Notes: generated by a model from the sequence alone, not told the origin. Counted from the first letter of the stretch, positions 43,781 through 57,997 are shown. The stretch is 64,000 bases of DNA from Bimastos eiseni (GCA_959347315.1 OY365806.1:28830834-28894833), one strand, 5' to 3'. Made by a program: numbers and translations.

Positions 43781-46700
43781 ACTCTGCGGCTCGCTGTAAA
43801 CATCTTGAATATTAATACTGAACATGTGCATATGTCTGATCAATCGACTGATTGATAGATTGATTGACAAACTGTCGGGACGCTGACATTGACAGACTGT
43901 CAAAGAGGAGTCTGTTTAAGAGAAGTGCTAAGTGAAACTAGACAATCGGTCTGAGAGTCAACAGAAGTGAGTTGTAGAAGTAGACCTGAAGGAAAACAAA
44001 GAACCAAAAGAACAAACACAGTGTATACGGCTGAGAATTCCGAAGCAGCCGAACCTGTTACAGAGTACACCCCGCTGCCCCATAGAGTTTCTGGAGTGAC
44101 GCATAGCTTGAGTCGAAGTAGGCCTACACGTGATGATCGAGCACAATATTTACTTTAAAATGTCTTCCTTGGTGTCAAACACGGTCCATATAATATTAAC
44201 GAAAATGTCAGAGTTCAAACAAAAGTACCATTTAGTGATGTAGCACCAAGAAAATTGCAATATTACGAAAGAGGTTGATCAACATGTGTAGACTTCGATC
44301 ATACTTACCAACCATGCGCTGAACAACGAGAATATTGTTACACAAAACGAGCCCAACCCCGTGACTATCTGGTGGGCCACTCCATCCACCCATCCACTTA
44401 ACGCACCCACCCGCTCTCTCGCCAGTCGCCAACCAACCGCAGGCTTTGATTTTACGCAAAATGATGCGTCAGATGTTGACGGCATCAGTGAACAAAGGAA
44501 ACCATTGTCCTGTAACGAACGTAACTGTCACCGTGGCCTACGGTCCACTGACTTTGCCTAATTACCGATGCATTACTACTATTCTTATTCTTCTGTAGAC
44601 CTTTTCTTTCTTTGACTTCGTCAAGATTGGTAGCTGCATTGACTTCGTAATGGATGAATAAATAAGCATAGACCAACTTGTTCTGTATTTATGACGTCAA
44701 GAGTAAAAGAGCGAGGATGTGCCTTAAACATCGTCGACAGTGTTTTCAGCTAAATATTTCTTATTTTGACAGATTGCTGGACCGTGCTAAAATGCAAGTG
44801 TCAAAAGGAAATAAGGAACATGTTCCTGGAATTCCAATAAATTTTTTTTATTTCAAACAGGTATTTAGTATTTACGCGTGCGGTGCGTGAAAGAAGCTCA
44901 TGACGCATATAGTTGCAGCCTTGTCAGGTAGCATGCTGCATACATATTGGACCACTTTGCATTGTTGAAGGATGTATCAGAGGTTTTGCATAGAAAATGA
45001 TATTCCATAAATGCTGGAAAATTTCCAGCGCTCGAAAGCGATTTCTTGTCACCGTCGTACAATCAGAGAGAGATTCAGAATTGAAAGTAAAGTATGCAAA
45101 AGCAAAGTCTCTGTTTGCAGTTAAAACGACTGGCTGGCGCAATCTGTGGACACAGATGTGCAGTTGGATGCACTTGATCGACTTTGATTTGTCCATGTAT
45201 TATATAAACAGGAACAACAGGTTTATTCCGAATTGTTCTCTTATAGACCAAATTATGCGCAAAATGCTTAGAAATATCTGAAGTAGGCTAGTGATAAATT
45301 TAAAAATCTTACGATTTCACTGCTACCCTTAATGTGCTAGAGCATTTTATCTTGTCACCATACATTACTGGAATAGAAATGGCTATGAAGACGCTAATGA
45401 TGGTGATGGAATGGGAGAAACGGGATGGGGGTGGAGTAGGATTGGTGGCAGGAGTGACCCGATGAAGTGAGGCTGGGGGAAAGAAACCAATTGGATGATG
45501 ATGGAGACAATTCTATAGAAGTGCGCATATAAAGCGCCGCTTCTGCCGCACTCGTGTGGTGCCAGCCCCAAGAACAAAGGAGGAGGGTGACGATAACTAC
45601 ACCAACGGTTCTGGCCACCGCAGAATGTAATTAAACAATGAAAACCAGTTCTGCTTTAATGCTTTCAATGTGGTGATCCTGTTACTCTCAGCCATACACA
45701 ATTGTACCAAAAGGACACAAAACGTGCTATATTCAGCGAATCAGCATTCGTCTATTATTAATTCTTGCCCTCTATCATCTTTTAAGATATCAGAAGGTCT
45801 TGCAATTATTCAGCTTAGTGTCAAAGTATACAGAACAGTGCATATGCCTAATCATAAATATGGAAAATATGTGTGCACATGTGGGGGCCCCATTCTGCCG
45901 AACATGTTGAACGTCGACCCTACTCTGATCAGACTCAAGTCTATAAAGTCTAATTCGTAATTGTTAAATTATAGCCAACGCATGTTAATTGGATAAATTG
46001 AAGAGACTTTTCTGTAGAGAGTGAATGACGCTAATTTTGTGTAAACTGCTAACTATATAGGTTCGGATAGTTCATCTGCTGTTCTTCTACAGCTGACCTG
46101 GTCATAGCCATGGACACGGGCCAGTGCACAGCAGAGCAGGACTTCATATGAAATTACACTGACTGGCAAGAGATAGAAATGTTCATGGCTATTGGCGCAT
46201 CATAAACCTGCCAGCGTCACAGACTCGGAATAGCAATCGCTGGATTACAGGTCGAACATGGTACCGTGTTGCCTTATATTCTAGGCTACGTGGTGCTAGG
46301 AAAGTTTCGGCGACTTACATTACATTGTATCGTATTTCATTATATTACGTGAAGATCTAAATCCACATAGCTGTTTATAAAACGTCAGAACGCTCACTAG
46401 CCTCTACAACGAAACAGAGTGTACCATTAGCAATATGAAGGATCTGAACAGCTTAACAAAACGAGGAGCTAAATAACTTTATCCGCACGCGCACCCACCC
46501 AACCTAGCCCCACCAACGTACACCCACCCAAAAAGACCCACACACAAAAAATCATAGATCGCGTCAAAGGTTCCGAAAGCAGTTTTTATCGTCGTCTAAT
46601 TCTGACAGGATGCGTGAGGAGCTGCGAGCGAACGACGTGGGTGTCTGTGTCGCTGGCAGCCATTTATCATGGCAGCTGTATTTGCCCAGCGACGAATGAC

Positions 46701-49700
46701 AGTCGCCAGATGTCAGTTCAAAGGCATTCGAGAGGTCTCCAACGATGATGTATATTCCATCACGAAATGACTCAGCATATTTATCTCTTGCGCTTATATA
46801 GCGCCGTTCTATGCCTGCCTATCTGTGCCTGTCTGCCTAATCCCCTAGCGTTCTCTCCAACTTTCTTTCCAACTTCCTTTCCATCTCTCCACCAGTCAAT
46901 CGAAGGACTTATCTGTCCTTTGCGTTCGTCCCTTTGAAATGTATGAGTCATCGTTAGCAGAGCGTATACAGTTGATCAACGCGTCAGTCACTCTTTAACG
47001 CAGCAACCGAACCAACCACGCCCTGCAGGATTTGATGGTGGGTGGTAGTAGATGTTGACAAGTAACCCATCAGCCCTCAACCCCGCCGTCAGTCACCCCA
47101 CACTCATTCAAATGCACCGTTGTCACTTGGCACACTTCGATTCTCAACTCTAAGCGTCCACGTCACGATTAGCAAACACCGTGACTCGAAACCAAACGGA
47201 ACGCATATCGGACTCAGAGACTAAAACCTACCTCCATATTCACACATACATCTTATATACATACTCATCCTATGATTCCTATATATACACCCTAGAGTTT
47301 TTCCCAAGGGGCGTCCATTTGTTCGACTTAATTTTCTTAGCCTCGGCATATGAGAGCGAATGGCATCAGATAGTGAACGATCAGTCACTGAATTTCTATT
47401 AAAGTCCGATGGGTGTTGGAAATGGAACAGAAGCATACGTAAGCGTGTCTACATTCTTCTGCAAAAGACGGTCTCCTCTGCTTTTCGAACTGGTAGCATA
47501 GTAATATTAGTATACACAGTTTCAGTTTAGCCACACCGTGCACGTGATAACAAAGATCATTAGCGTCGCCCTCCTTCCTCCAGGCGTGAGACTGGCACTA
47601 CCAAGATACAAGCTGTGGAGGAGTTCCTGGGGACATGACTACAGTACGCATTATTTATATGAATGTAAGATCGCTCTCTGCAGAATCAGCGCAATTCATT
47701 GACTTTCAGCAATAATCAGAATCAAATTAGGTAAAAGGAATATTACATAAGATGCAGAAGCTGTTAAGCAGAATCAATACAGCCTCACATTTGCATATGT
47801 TTCATCAGGAAACCAGTACCACTCGATGGAAAGAAGTCACGTGAATGGAAATAAAATACTTCATGGTTTCCTGGTATACGTTCTATTGATTATGGTGATT
47901 CTTTGAAGTCAGTGGGGGAAAACCATTCAACTTAAGTTATAGGCTGGTCATCGTTATAATCCGCAGACCCATCCATCATCATCGTCATCGTCGTCGTCAT
48001 CATCATCATAATTGCTATATTAAAAATCGTCATCAATCATCATCATCACCATGATCGTTATCACTATTACTACCATTGCTACCTACAACTACTATTACTA
48101 CCACCACCACTGCTGTTACTATACCACCACCACTATGTACTTATAACTATTACTATCATCATCATCATCATCATCGTCCGATTGGACTGATATCGGTTCA
48201 GGACTTTCGGTCATCAAGAAGAAACCAATGAATAGAAATAAAGTATTGGTTTCTTGATAGGAGCTACTAGCACTGCATCCATTCGGATCTTTGATTAGGC
48301 TTCTGCCTATACCATTATGAGGACCATGCAGAGAACTAGAGAGCAGTCAAAGAATCAAAGAGATGCCAGTCCTATCAACAGTCAGGAAGCAAGTAAAAGG
48401 CAGTAACCACAAGTGTAAGAATGGATCTAAGAATGGATCTTACATTAGAAGTAGCCAGTGCCTCCTTCAAAAAAGATAAATATACGTCTGAAGTATTATG
48501 CATTTTGCTAAACTTAGAAATTATTCGCGTAAGGATGGGCTTTACACCGCCTGGTAATAAAGGCCAGAACAATAATTGGTTGACTATCAGAGACCACCAA
48601 AGAAATTATATGGCATGAACTTAGTCAGAAGAAACTCAATAGAATGATAACATTAGGCAATATACATTGGCGATGAAAACATATTTACTTGCAGAAAGCT
48701 CCAGAATTAGCGAAACAGTCCACAACTGTTGTCATAGATAAGATGAGTTGACAGGTTGAGATGGTACATGTAGACGAGAGATGAAACAACAGATAGATTA
48801 AGTTAATTTACACCAAGCAAGTTTAGTTATTTAGTTATTCACAAACTTTGGCCGAGTGGTGAGTGATAACAATGGCGTCAGAATCACTAGGCTAACGAGA
48901 GAATATAACAACAAGTCACAGAAAAATTCGGATGCAAAGTCACACAGACAGACGGATGGAGAGGCAATGGGACACACAACACGACAAAAGACGTGGGCAC
49001 AATAATAAACCATTTAGAGTGACTAAATATATGGCCTCATAACGCTCACGTGTTTAAACGGATATCATGGCAAATACAAACCAGACATATAGGCCTATGG
49101 TATTTGTACAAAAACATTCACAGATTACGCGACTAGAGAGCAACATTGTTCTCCCGCTTATAAACAATGTACAGTATTGCGATCCTAATTGATTACATTG
49201 CATTCCCAACTTAAACACACAGCTCTGTATTTTGATCGTGTTTGCTGTATATACTATGAGCAACTCAAACATATATGACTATTATGGTCCAACAATAACA
49301 TTACATTGCAGGCCATGACCGGCTTTGCAATTAAGAAAGGGAGATCCGGGTACTTGGTAGGACAACTTTGAACGTATAATCACCGAAAACTTAATCTAAA
49401 TTGATGCTGATCTAGACAAAAAATCTTCCTTTGAGCACATTTTATTTATATTGCAGGTTCTGTATATCCAATCGTTTTATTTCGTTAACAAAATAACAAA
49501 AACTGCCGATTGCCGATTTATCCTGAAAAAGTCCCGGATTCTATCACACGCATAATCTAGGTTACTAAAGTCAGTGAGTCGCGACCTAGTTTTCGTCGGC
49601 TTCATATCCATTCCATTTAGTCCCAGGTGAAAACGCAATGTAACAAAAGATAAAGCAAATATCTTTTTCAATCGATGTATACGATTTCGCATCTCTGACA

Positions 49701-50969
49701 AACAGATGCCGTTTGCTACAGAAAAATTCTAAACGCACCCGTTTGAACAGAAGCACGGACACACACGTACAAGCAGTAGCACAACACGTAAATAACAACA
49801 GAAACTGAATCAGAGCACGTCAACGGGCAAATCACGTGTTCCCCACGTGACGCGGAAAATCCCAACTTAGCGATTCCCATCTGCTATATCGCATATTAAC
49901 CCTTGTTTACGTCTGGTTAGTCCCTATATTAACACTGTGTTCTCCCGCCATAGACCACGCCCTTGTAAAGGGTAATTGGACCGACTCATACGCCTAAGGT
50001 TTGAGTCCCTTTTGGGTCCACATCTGAACTCTAACAGAAACAATAATTATGAGTTGCGTGGCCCAACGCACGGCCTTCTCTGCGTGGGTTAGATACCAAA
50101 AATGGTAGCACGCTTACGAGGCTTACATACAAATCGACAGCTCCTGATGTAGGAACTGGGTAAAGCAATCACTAGACATACACGATTGCATCTTGGGCAG
50201 CGCTTAGGTTGTGAGACAGACAGACAACCAGACAGCAGACAGACAGAGACTGACTGACTGACTGACTGACTATATAGAGAAGCAAAGTGGAAACAGAAAC
50301 ACGAAGGTAATGCCATACACTGAAGTTACGGACAAAACGACAGAGAGAAGGGAAAGTCGAATAGATTGTCCAATGAATTTAACTTCATCTCTTCTGCTGA
50401 AGCGTTCCACTTTGAAAAAACAGACCCAACCTAACCTTCAATTTAACATCTAATAATTTTAAGTGGGTATAATGATCGCAATCGTAGGCCTATCGTGCTT
50501 ATCGATAGTTCCAAATTTCTAATGCCAGGCACAGGGCATCGGCTTATTCACGTATCTTCCAACTAATTTCCCTCATTCCAAGCTGCAAGACGAAGGTTTC
50601 ATTCACCCCGTATCCACTCTTCTTGTCGTTCACAATGACATTTTGTGCTCCGTGAATAAGGATTTTAGTGAGAGAATTTGATCTGCCTGGCTTATCTTCG
50701 GTTTTTTGTACTGTTCACCTTGCTCTTATTCTGCATCGTGGCCAGCTCACTTGTTTGGAATATCAGATTGGACACTGTATAGGCCCGCTACCTGTACAGT
50801 GTTGGTGCAATCAATGAGTTCATTTACAGGTATTTGTACATCCTATGTTTTTGCTGATACGTTGCGGTTCGTTCGACATATTTATTATTTAACCAGGTCA
50901 TCTGAATATCCTTATTACTAAAAGTAGAACTGTTCTTAGTGACAGTTATCAACGGTTGCAGGACCTATG

Positions 50970-51090
50970 CTTGGATTCTTTCTTTCTTTCTGTCTGTCTG
51001 TCTGTCTCTCTCTTTGTGTCTGTCTGCCTGTCTCTCTCTATGTCTGTATCTGTCTGTCTGTCTGTCTCTCTGTCTCTCTCTCTCTCTATG
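50970..51090. repeat. (CTGT)n / (CT)n tract
   Basis: Pyrimidine-rich CTGTCTGT and CTCTCT repeats. Confidence 0.92.
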
Positions 51091-51840
51091 CTGCTCACTT
51101 AACTCGTTTAGGTATCGGTTCAATCGGTTGACGGATAGAGGCAGTCTTCATAAGAAACAGGTGCCACCAGAGTAACTACCACGATTACATAGGCAACAAT
51201 AACATCGTGTTTCCTCTTGCTGTTCCATTGACCTGTTGCACTGCATTAACATAACACTTGGTTCCTTTGCTACAGTCGCATGTTGAATGGCCTGACCGAT
51301 TCAATACTGTTCTATATGCAGCCTAGTTCAGCTGTTCGATTAATAAGGTCAGATGGATGAGCGGATCATCCCACACGATGCATCTATCTGAATAATGAGA
51401 AGGAATGAAACCAAAGTCAGACCCACAACAGTAACATATGCTGAATAGATAATAAAAGGAACACCTCAGCAGGACCTACACTGAACATAAAAACAATACC
51501 AGAGTTCTTTACATAATTACTTAAAAGAAAGAAGCTGGCTGTTGTCAGAAAATGATGACGACAATGAATAACGATTAATTATTAGCAACGCAGGTAAACA
51601 TATAGACAAACAGACAGAGACAGAAAGAGAGAGAGAATAATATAGCAGGACTTAATACAGACAGATACACGCATGCAGCCTACTTGCCAGTCAGTCAGGC
51701 AGACAGATATGAACATAGAGAAGGACATATATACAGATACACAAGGAATGACCCAACAGAGACTGACAGAGACTAGGAGACAGATAGAGGAGAGAGACAG
51801 ACAGAGACAGACACACAGACAGAGAGACAAACAGAGATAG

Positions 51841-51919
51841 AGAGTGAGTGAGTGAGTGAGTGAGTGAGTGAGTGAGTGAGTGAGTGAGTGAGTGAGTGAG
51901 TGAGTGAGTGAGTGAGTGA
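51841..51919. repeat. (GAGT)n tetranucleotide array
   Basis: About 20 uninterrupted GAGT units flanked by AGAC/AGAG-rich DNA; it encodes Leu-Thr-His-Ser repeats on minus that are not a gene. Confidence 0.95.
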
Positions 51920-54889
51920 GGGTGGGAGGGAGGGAGAGAGGGAGGATCATTGGGTACAATGAACAGCAGCAGTTGACGAAAGGTAATCGTGATTACTTGA
52001 GCAGCAGTTAACGAAGGACCGATTATTTGATCATTCGAGTGCACTCAGCCACCCTTCCTTCCATCGTTGGCTCATTCGCTACTATGCAGAACACAACGAC
52101 CGAAATATCCAAGAAGGCCTGAAGTCAACCAACGATCAGCTCACAAACGTATTGCTTCTGACAAAATTACCGCTCCTCACCCATCCATTTCAGCTCCACC
52201 AGACCAAGACCTATCTGCAGATCTTTCTCTCCTTTATGGTCAGTCTCTTTCCCTATGGCTCCCTTTCTCCACCTCCTGTATCCATGACACCATATGAACA
52301 TTTTTCTTGGGCAAAATATCATTACTCTCGTTACAATCTTTGATCCAGGAGCACTTCTAATGCTTTCTTTTTTTTCTAATTAAACACTCACATTTACATC
52401 CAATACGCAAGCTGTGTGAACTCACTCTGCTCTTCATTACGTTCGTCGTGGGTTTAATCAAGTGGGTTACAGTAGTATTTTTTCGAGAAATGATTCTAGA
52501 ACTGAATACATTCCAAACAATTATTACGGAAGGGTTTCAAAGGATCAGAGATATCAGCCTTTAATTTTAAAACATTTCAAACTTAAAATGTCATATCTTA
52601 TTATAAATTATTCATTGTAAATTAAAATGATATACTATACGGCTAACCACTTAAAACACTTAAATAAAGGAGCAAAATATTTTAATGAAAATTTTGATTA
52701 ACTGTAGTATTTTTAATGGCTGGAAAAGACCGGTGAACGGCGTTCCAGTGAGTACAGGTTTAAAAAGCACTGAATTACAGTAATTGACTGCTGATCAATC
52801 AGTCCTGTCATCTGGTGGCGACGCCTACCAACACGTATAGCGTTACAGCCACTAACTGCTCTTTTGGTGTCAAAGTGGTCGCAGACTGCAGAACGAACCC
52901 ACCCAATGAAGGCTGTGTTGAGGCCTTTACATAAGTTTGTTTAGCTGCTCTTTCATATCATCACTTGTGTCAATCTTTGTCAGTTGTAACATTTGAAAAC
53001 AAATCTAAATTAGACTATAAAGATTAAAGATTGAAGTTATCTTACTGACCCAACATATATTTAGTGAAAAATAGATATTATAGAGACAGATAGGCCTGAA
53101 CTCTGGTTACATACATAGCATTAGAAATAAAAATACGAAATCTATATTCTATTGCAATTTTGGTCATTGGTGTTATCTAAAAACAAATAACATAGAAAGT
53201 GACTAACAGTGTACAGTTTTGCGTCACAATGATTAGATCTTTGTGCGTGAGATAATGAAACGGTGCTACATATGTCAAGGAGAAAAGATCCTTTGGTAGA
53301 AAGTTACATACATTTTTTCTTCAAGAAACATGGGTCGACAACACAATCTGTCAAAATCGGTTCTTGACACAAACAGACATATTATAAGCAATCATCAATA
53401 GTTAAGTTCACTAATGAGTTAACTTGTTCAATAAATATTTCTTCATCCTGCTAACTTTGACTGAAAACCTTCATCCTTCAACATAATAAAATCCAACTAT
53501 TTAAAATCAAGTGGACAAACTAAGAGTAACAATGACTAACAGCATCATTTAGATTTGGTTCATACTGCACAGCGAATCTATTTCAACGATAGCACATAAC
53601 ATTATGAAAAACTTTTCTGGGATATAATTGCAATGTGCAGTTAAAAAAAATTAGAGGCAAAAAAGTTACAGAAACGGTTAACTCTGACACGGGACGTTCC
53701 ACCACCTCCCACGTGTCCGCTGAGAAAAATGAAATTGGTAGTGCATGAATATGCACCCGAAAGCTGGTAATTATGGGGTCTTTTTGGGTCACCAGTGGTT
53801 ATATTGCCATCCAGAAGCCTCATGCACCAGCGTGTAAAACTCAGCTGGAAAATATATTTTAATTAATTATGCCGTTCTTTGAGTTGATTCAACGAAAACA
53901 CGCAAATGCCAATTAATGCTACAACAGGATCAATGATAATGGTCTCTCTGATCTGCATGTAAACCACCAGCGACAGAGAATGTGACATTCTTCAGTATAT
54001 GTGTATTCCAAGGCGCTGACAGGCAAGCCAGGCAAGTTCTGATTTAACAAACTAACATACTTCGAACGTCATCAGAGATATCTGTAAAATTTTTGCATAC
54101 ATCGATCAACTTTCCAAGAACGGAGCTCATTTTCAGTCATTCCTGAGTATTGATGACTTCGAATGGGCGCTATAAAAATCTCTTAAATGAATTGCAATAC
54201 GATGATGAGAATTGATTGCGTACTCTTCAACCAAAACTTGCATGTAGGGTAATCGTAATCTCTAAACTCCTAACGAAAAACGCAGGACGCCAGCTTATTC
54301 ACGAGCACTGTTAGTTATTTTCCAAAGAAACAGAAACAGCGGCAGACGCAGACTCCGTTGGAAAGACAATATCAACGAGAACATATCATTGGACAACCAC
54401 TAGCGGGAGCATTTCATTTTTAAAATGACCGCGCGCAACGGAAAATATGTATTTGTACCCATCGCCGCAAACGGCTGGTGACAGTAACTGATAATGATAA
54501 TAATTCTACTCGCAGATCAATTCTAAACAGTGGCGATGTACAAGCTGTTCAAGAACAGATGGAGGATCCGTCAAGCTTAGAACACTCATCGTGGATTTTC
54601 ATTGTTAGACATAAGTCATCTGGAGGTCAGAGTTCATGCAGAAAACCCTGTTTCATAAGCCTCCCATCAGGTTCTGGTTAGAGCCAGCTAATTAGTTCAA
54701 TGCATTGTATGAGCCAAAGCCCGTGCAGCGCCTGGGTGGTACGCCAGATGTTTTCGCAATATGGGGTAAAACGTGTGTCGCTATCTAAAAATTCGTGGCA
54801 TTTAGAGCCAAACTATGCTAACAGTTGTAACAAAGAAATAAATTTGAAACTAAAACAACATTAATGCAAACCACTTACGCCAAGAATAA

Positions 54890-54968
54890 TAACAACAATA
54901 AAAAATAATAAAAAAATAATAACAATAATAATAATAATAAATAATATAAATAAAATAATAATAATATT
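54890..54968. repeat. (AAT)n microsatellite
   Basis: Imperfect AATAATAA repeats within the mohawk intron. Confidence 0.88.
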
Positions 54969-56053
54969 TGTTTAATTTACTCAGTTCACAAGACAAACTG
55001 CAATATGATTAAATGATCTAGTCATAGAAGTTTAACAGCAGTCGAAATAAGCTGTATGGCCGCTTGCAAGGCTCCTGTCTATACTACTGCTCATTTTACC
55101 AACTCCATGCCCCTACCGATTGAAAGTATTAGTCGACCTCATTGAGCCAGCAGATGTTGAACTCGCGTCCTTCTTATCTTCGTGCCATCGTCTTACCATC
55201 TTCCCATCCCAAAGGATGATTGTCTGAGCCCCTCGAAACTCAGTTGTCCCCCCAAACTGGCTCTGTCTGCTTCCCTCCTTGCTTAATTCCCTCTAACTCC
55301 GTGTCTGCCTCCTATTGAGTCCTTCTTCCTCCTCTTCTGCCTGTACGTCCCTCTCAGCATTCCTTTCGCTTCCATCCATCCTTCGGTCGCTACCCACCTC
55401 AATACCTCCGTCTCCATCCTGCTGTCTGCCTCTGCCTGTCATCCTGCCTGTGTGTCCACGTCTGTGTTGTTGTGGTGAAGGCGACGCTGGTCATTCGTCA
55501 TGTAAACACAGCATCGTTTATTATTTTCTGGTGATTCGTTTTATTAGACGTCGTTCGACCGTCGACAGATAAACAAGAAACCAACGTAGAATACAACAGT
55601 TCCCTAAATGGAGCCACTTGTCCAAACAATACACATATAAAGCGTTCTTCTCCGCCACATCAGCTGCCTAGATATAGGGGAATCCCACATCCACACCTCG
55701 CATTCACAGTGGATCATCATTCTTAACTCTATACTATTTCATGCCATACCATGAAAGAAAATTGTGACATACCTGACCTCGTCATAGATAATCTCCAAAT
55801 AAATTCTTTTACCATACCATGCCCTACTCTGTGTTGTCAGGTTGCACCTTCTCTTACCTCGTCAATCTACGTTATAATGAACTTCTAGAGCGCAAAATGT
55901 ACGCATGTACCTGTGTGTGCGTGTGCGTATATATGTATGTATTTACGTATGTATGTGTGTGTATGGAGATATTTTGTTATTTAAATATTGCCTCAACGTA
56001 ACATATAACTTGCTATAAATAGGAGTCATATGCGCAACAGTGATGTTTCTTAC

Positions 56054-56622
56054 CTTCTTGACTTGTGACGTAGATTCATGTAGCCAGTCTTCTCGTCGCT
56101 AACGCTGACCTCAGACCCCGTCGCGTGACCATCCGCGAACGAGATTCCACAACTTCCGATTGCAACCGGAAGTGCACCGTCAGACGGACGCTGGCTCCCT
56201 GCCTCGGTCTCATTGACCATTTGGAGGTTGGGTATCGAATGCACACCTTGTGAAGCAGAAACGGGCGATGCCATCGACCCCATCGATTGGGTAAAGTCGT
56301 AACTGACCTGATCGCATGGCTGGGGCAGAGAGGGCGATAGGAGGGAAAGCGACGAACTCACCAGCTGATCGCAATCTGCTTCCCCAATCACGAGTTCAGA
56401 GTTCAAAACAGGCGCCAGTTCGTCGCACTCTTGCCTCTCGTTCCTGCTATTGTCCTGAGCGACGACGACTTCCTGTTCCAAGATGGCGGAACTTCCGCTT
56501 GCAATGGTCTGAATTTCGGACACGTTTCTAATCCGCCACGCTGAGCTGATGAGTTGCGGATGTTGTCCAGTGGGCAACGACGCCGCTCCAGCAGGTTCCG
56601 CGCAACGCCAACTGTCGTACAT
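56054..56622 (-). CDS. MKX: mohawk homeobox, N-terminal coding exon
   Basis: From ATG 56622 (context GGTGCCATG, a good initiation setting) the frame encodes MYDSWRCAEPAG and 189 codons plus two bases, ending ...GYMNLRHKSR before the strong donor AAG|GTAAGAA. The phase (2) fits the homeobox exon 20.7 kb away, giving [18 protein letters not shown]; the xLRH wording just before the homeodomain also occurs in vertebrate MKX. The body is Ser/Glu/Asp-rich with no domain I recognise. The frame stays open upstream of the ATG past a pyrimidine-rich stretch ending GTGTAG (56664), so the exon could instead start there by splicing from an earlier exon. At roughly 190 residues this N-terminus is much longer than the ~70 of vertebrates. 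Confidence 0.8.
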
Positions 56623-57990
56623 GGCACCGGTCGCTAGGGGCGCTGTTCGCAATCGGTGAAGGGCTACACGTCCGATGAGCGAATGAAGTTGTAAAGGCAG
56701 AGGTGAAAGAGGAGGAGAGTAAGAGACGTTATTGTTCCTGCTGTTCTTGTTTCTGTTTTCACAAAATCCAACAGGCTTCTTGCCAAGTCAATCTTGTCCC
56801 CGTTCTTTTAATCGACAGCCTAACACTTTCCTTTCTCCTCTTCTTGAAAACTGTTGTGCTCGTTTCCCTCCTTGAAGATTGTTCTGATCACTAATCTTCA
56901 GATACAGTTCTTTGTCTTGCTCTATAGACACGACTCTTGCTCTCACTCATCATGTTCTTGCTTCTGATAAACGCTGCATATTTTTCTTTCCAGTTCTTGC
57001 GCAGATAATGAATTGAACGAACGACGGCCCTCTGGTGTTCGGAATGAAAAAACAAGAATGAGACGGTACAAAGCGAATGAGTCACTTAACTCACCGCACA
57101 CACACGCACACACGCACATCAGTCTGTATACGACCCTTAACTAATCGCCTACAGTCATAACCACATAGACAGACAGACACACCTATATACACAAACCCAC
57201 AGACACGGGACATTATTTACACCGAGACACACAGACAGCATAAGAGACAACACAAAGACAACCACATAAATAAGCAAACAGCCCAGACACACAGAAAGAC
57301 GGGTAATAGACGGAACACTGACAGAATTGCAATCAGGCAAATTCTAATTCATCAGATTTATTTAGCGCCTGTAATTTTTTAATTAATAACATACAGACAC
57401 ACAGTAAGTCAGCAACGGGTCTGGAGTTTTAAAGGTCAGATTTAAGGCATATAAATTGTTATAGCGCCAGGTTATAAGACATATTACCATTACGGACCCA
57501 ATATATCCTCTTCGGTATGCGTGTCTGCCATTGTTCCCATGCTTGTGCTTGTGTTCGTCTATCGAGCTATATTTACATGTTTCTGTAACTGAACCAGGAT
57601 GGAGAAAAGATGGAGGGAGTGAGATGTGTGGAACAGGGAAGCAGAGCAGGTGAGAAGGGCACACCCAAAGTAGGCAAGAACGTTGAATTGGGGGTAGATA
57701 GGGTTACACGACCGTCAAAACAAAAGGGTTTTCGATGCTTTAACTAATTAAAATCTAGTGCTACGTTGCGTAAAGTCCTTTTGGTGTGGTGTGAAATAGT
57801 CGATTAATTAATCCTCGAGCGCCCTGTTTCCTCCTCAGGATAAACCATCAGCACATTATTTGAAATGTGGAACCATGCCAGAATCCCTCCGGTCTCTACG
57901 AAACAACCGATCGATCGAAGCAAAACCCCTACGGTTCCAATCAACAGTATTGTCAATTATTCGTCTGGCTCCATTCACGAACTTAAAATG
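56623..57990. other. Region upstream of the first mohawk coding exon
   Basis: It presumably holds the 5' UTR or further 5' exons and the promoter, none of which can be placed from sequence. Seen directly: CA-rich patches near 57,095-57,190 and retroelement stubs at 57357-57369 and 57459-57468. Confidence 0.5.
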
Positions 57991-57997
57991 CAATATG

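Larger units (their letters stand above)
35356..56053 (-). other. First recognised mohawk intron (20.7 kb)
   Basis: Donor AAG|GTAAGAA at 56053 and acceptor TTGACAG at 35356. No second gene was found inside. Apart from the listed repeats it holds several TATAGCGCC stubs (39651, 45527, 46793, 54165), four copies of a ~40-bp GTGCCAG...AAAGGAGG module, two small hairpins (47804-47876, 48213-48257) and CAT-rich tracts (47977-48175). Large introns in TALE homeobox genes often hold enhancers, but none can be pointed out here without conservation data. Confidence 0.8.
32474..56622 (-). other. MKX: mohawk (MKX) homeobox gene locus, at least four coding exons
   Basis: Exons in order on the minus strand are 56622-56054, 35355-34976, 34475-34041 and 32594-32474. 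Junction 1 is phase 2 to phase 2, with the codon completed as Arg. Junction 2 is phase 1 to phase 1, completed as Ala. Junction 3 would join phase 1 to a phase-2 acceptor, so a small exon of length 3n+1 is probably missing between 34,040 and 32,595, or one of those borders is wrong. The protein would exceed 500 residues, longer than vertebrate MKX (about 350), mostly from an extended N-terminus and insertions. MKX proteins are nuclear TALE homeodomain transcriptional repressors; in vertebrates they act in tendon and muscle differentiation. Confidence 0.9.

Noticed and set aside
49970..50030. B-box-like GGTTTGAGTCCC suggesting another tRNA or SINE.
   Set aside because: No matching A box at a proper distance and no acceptor-stem pairing.
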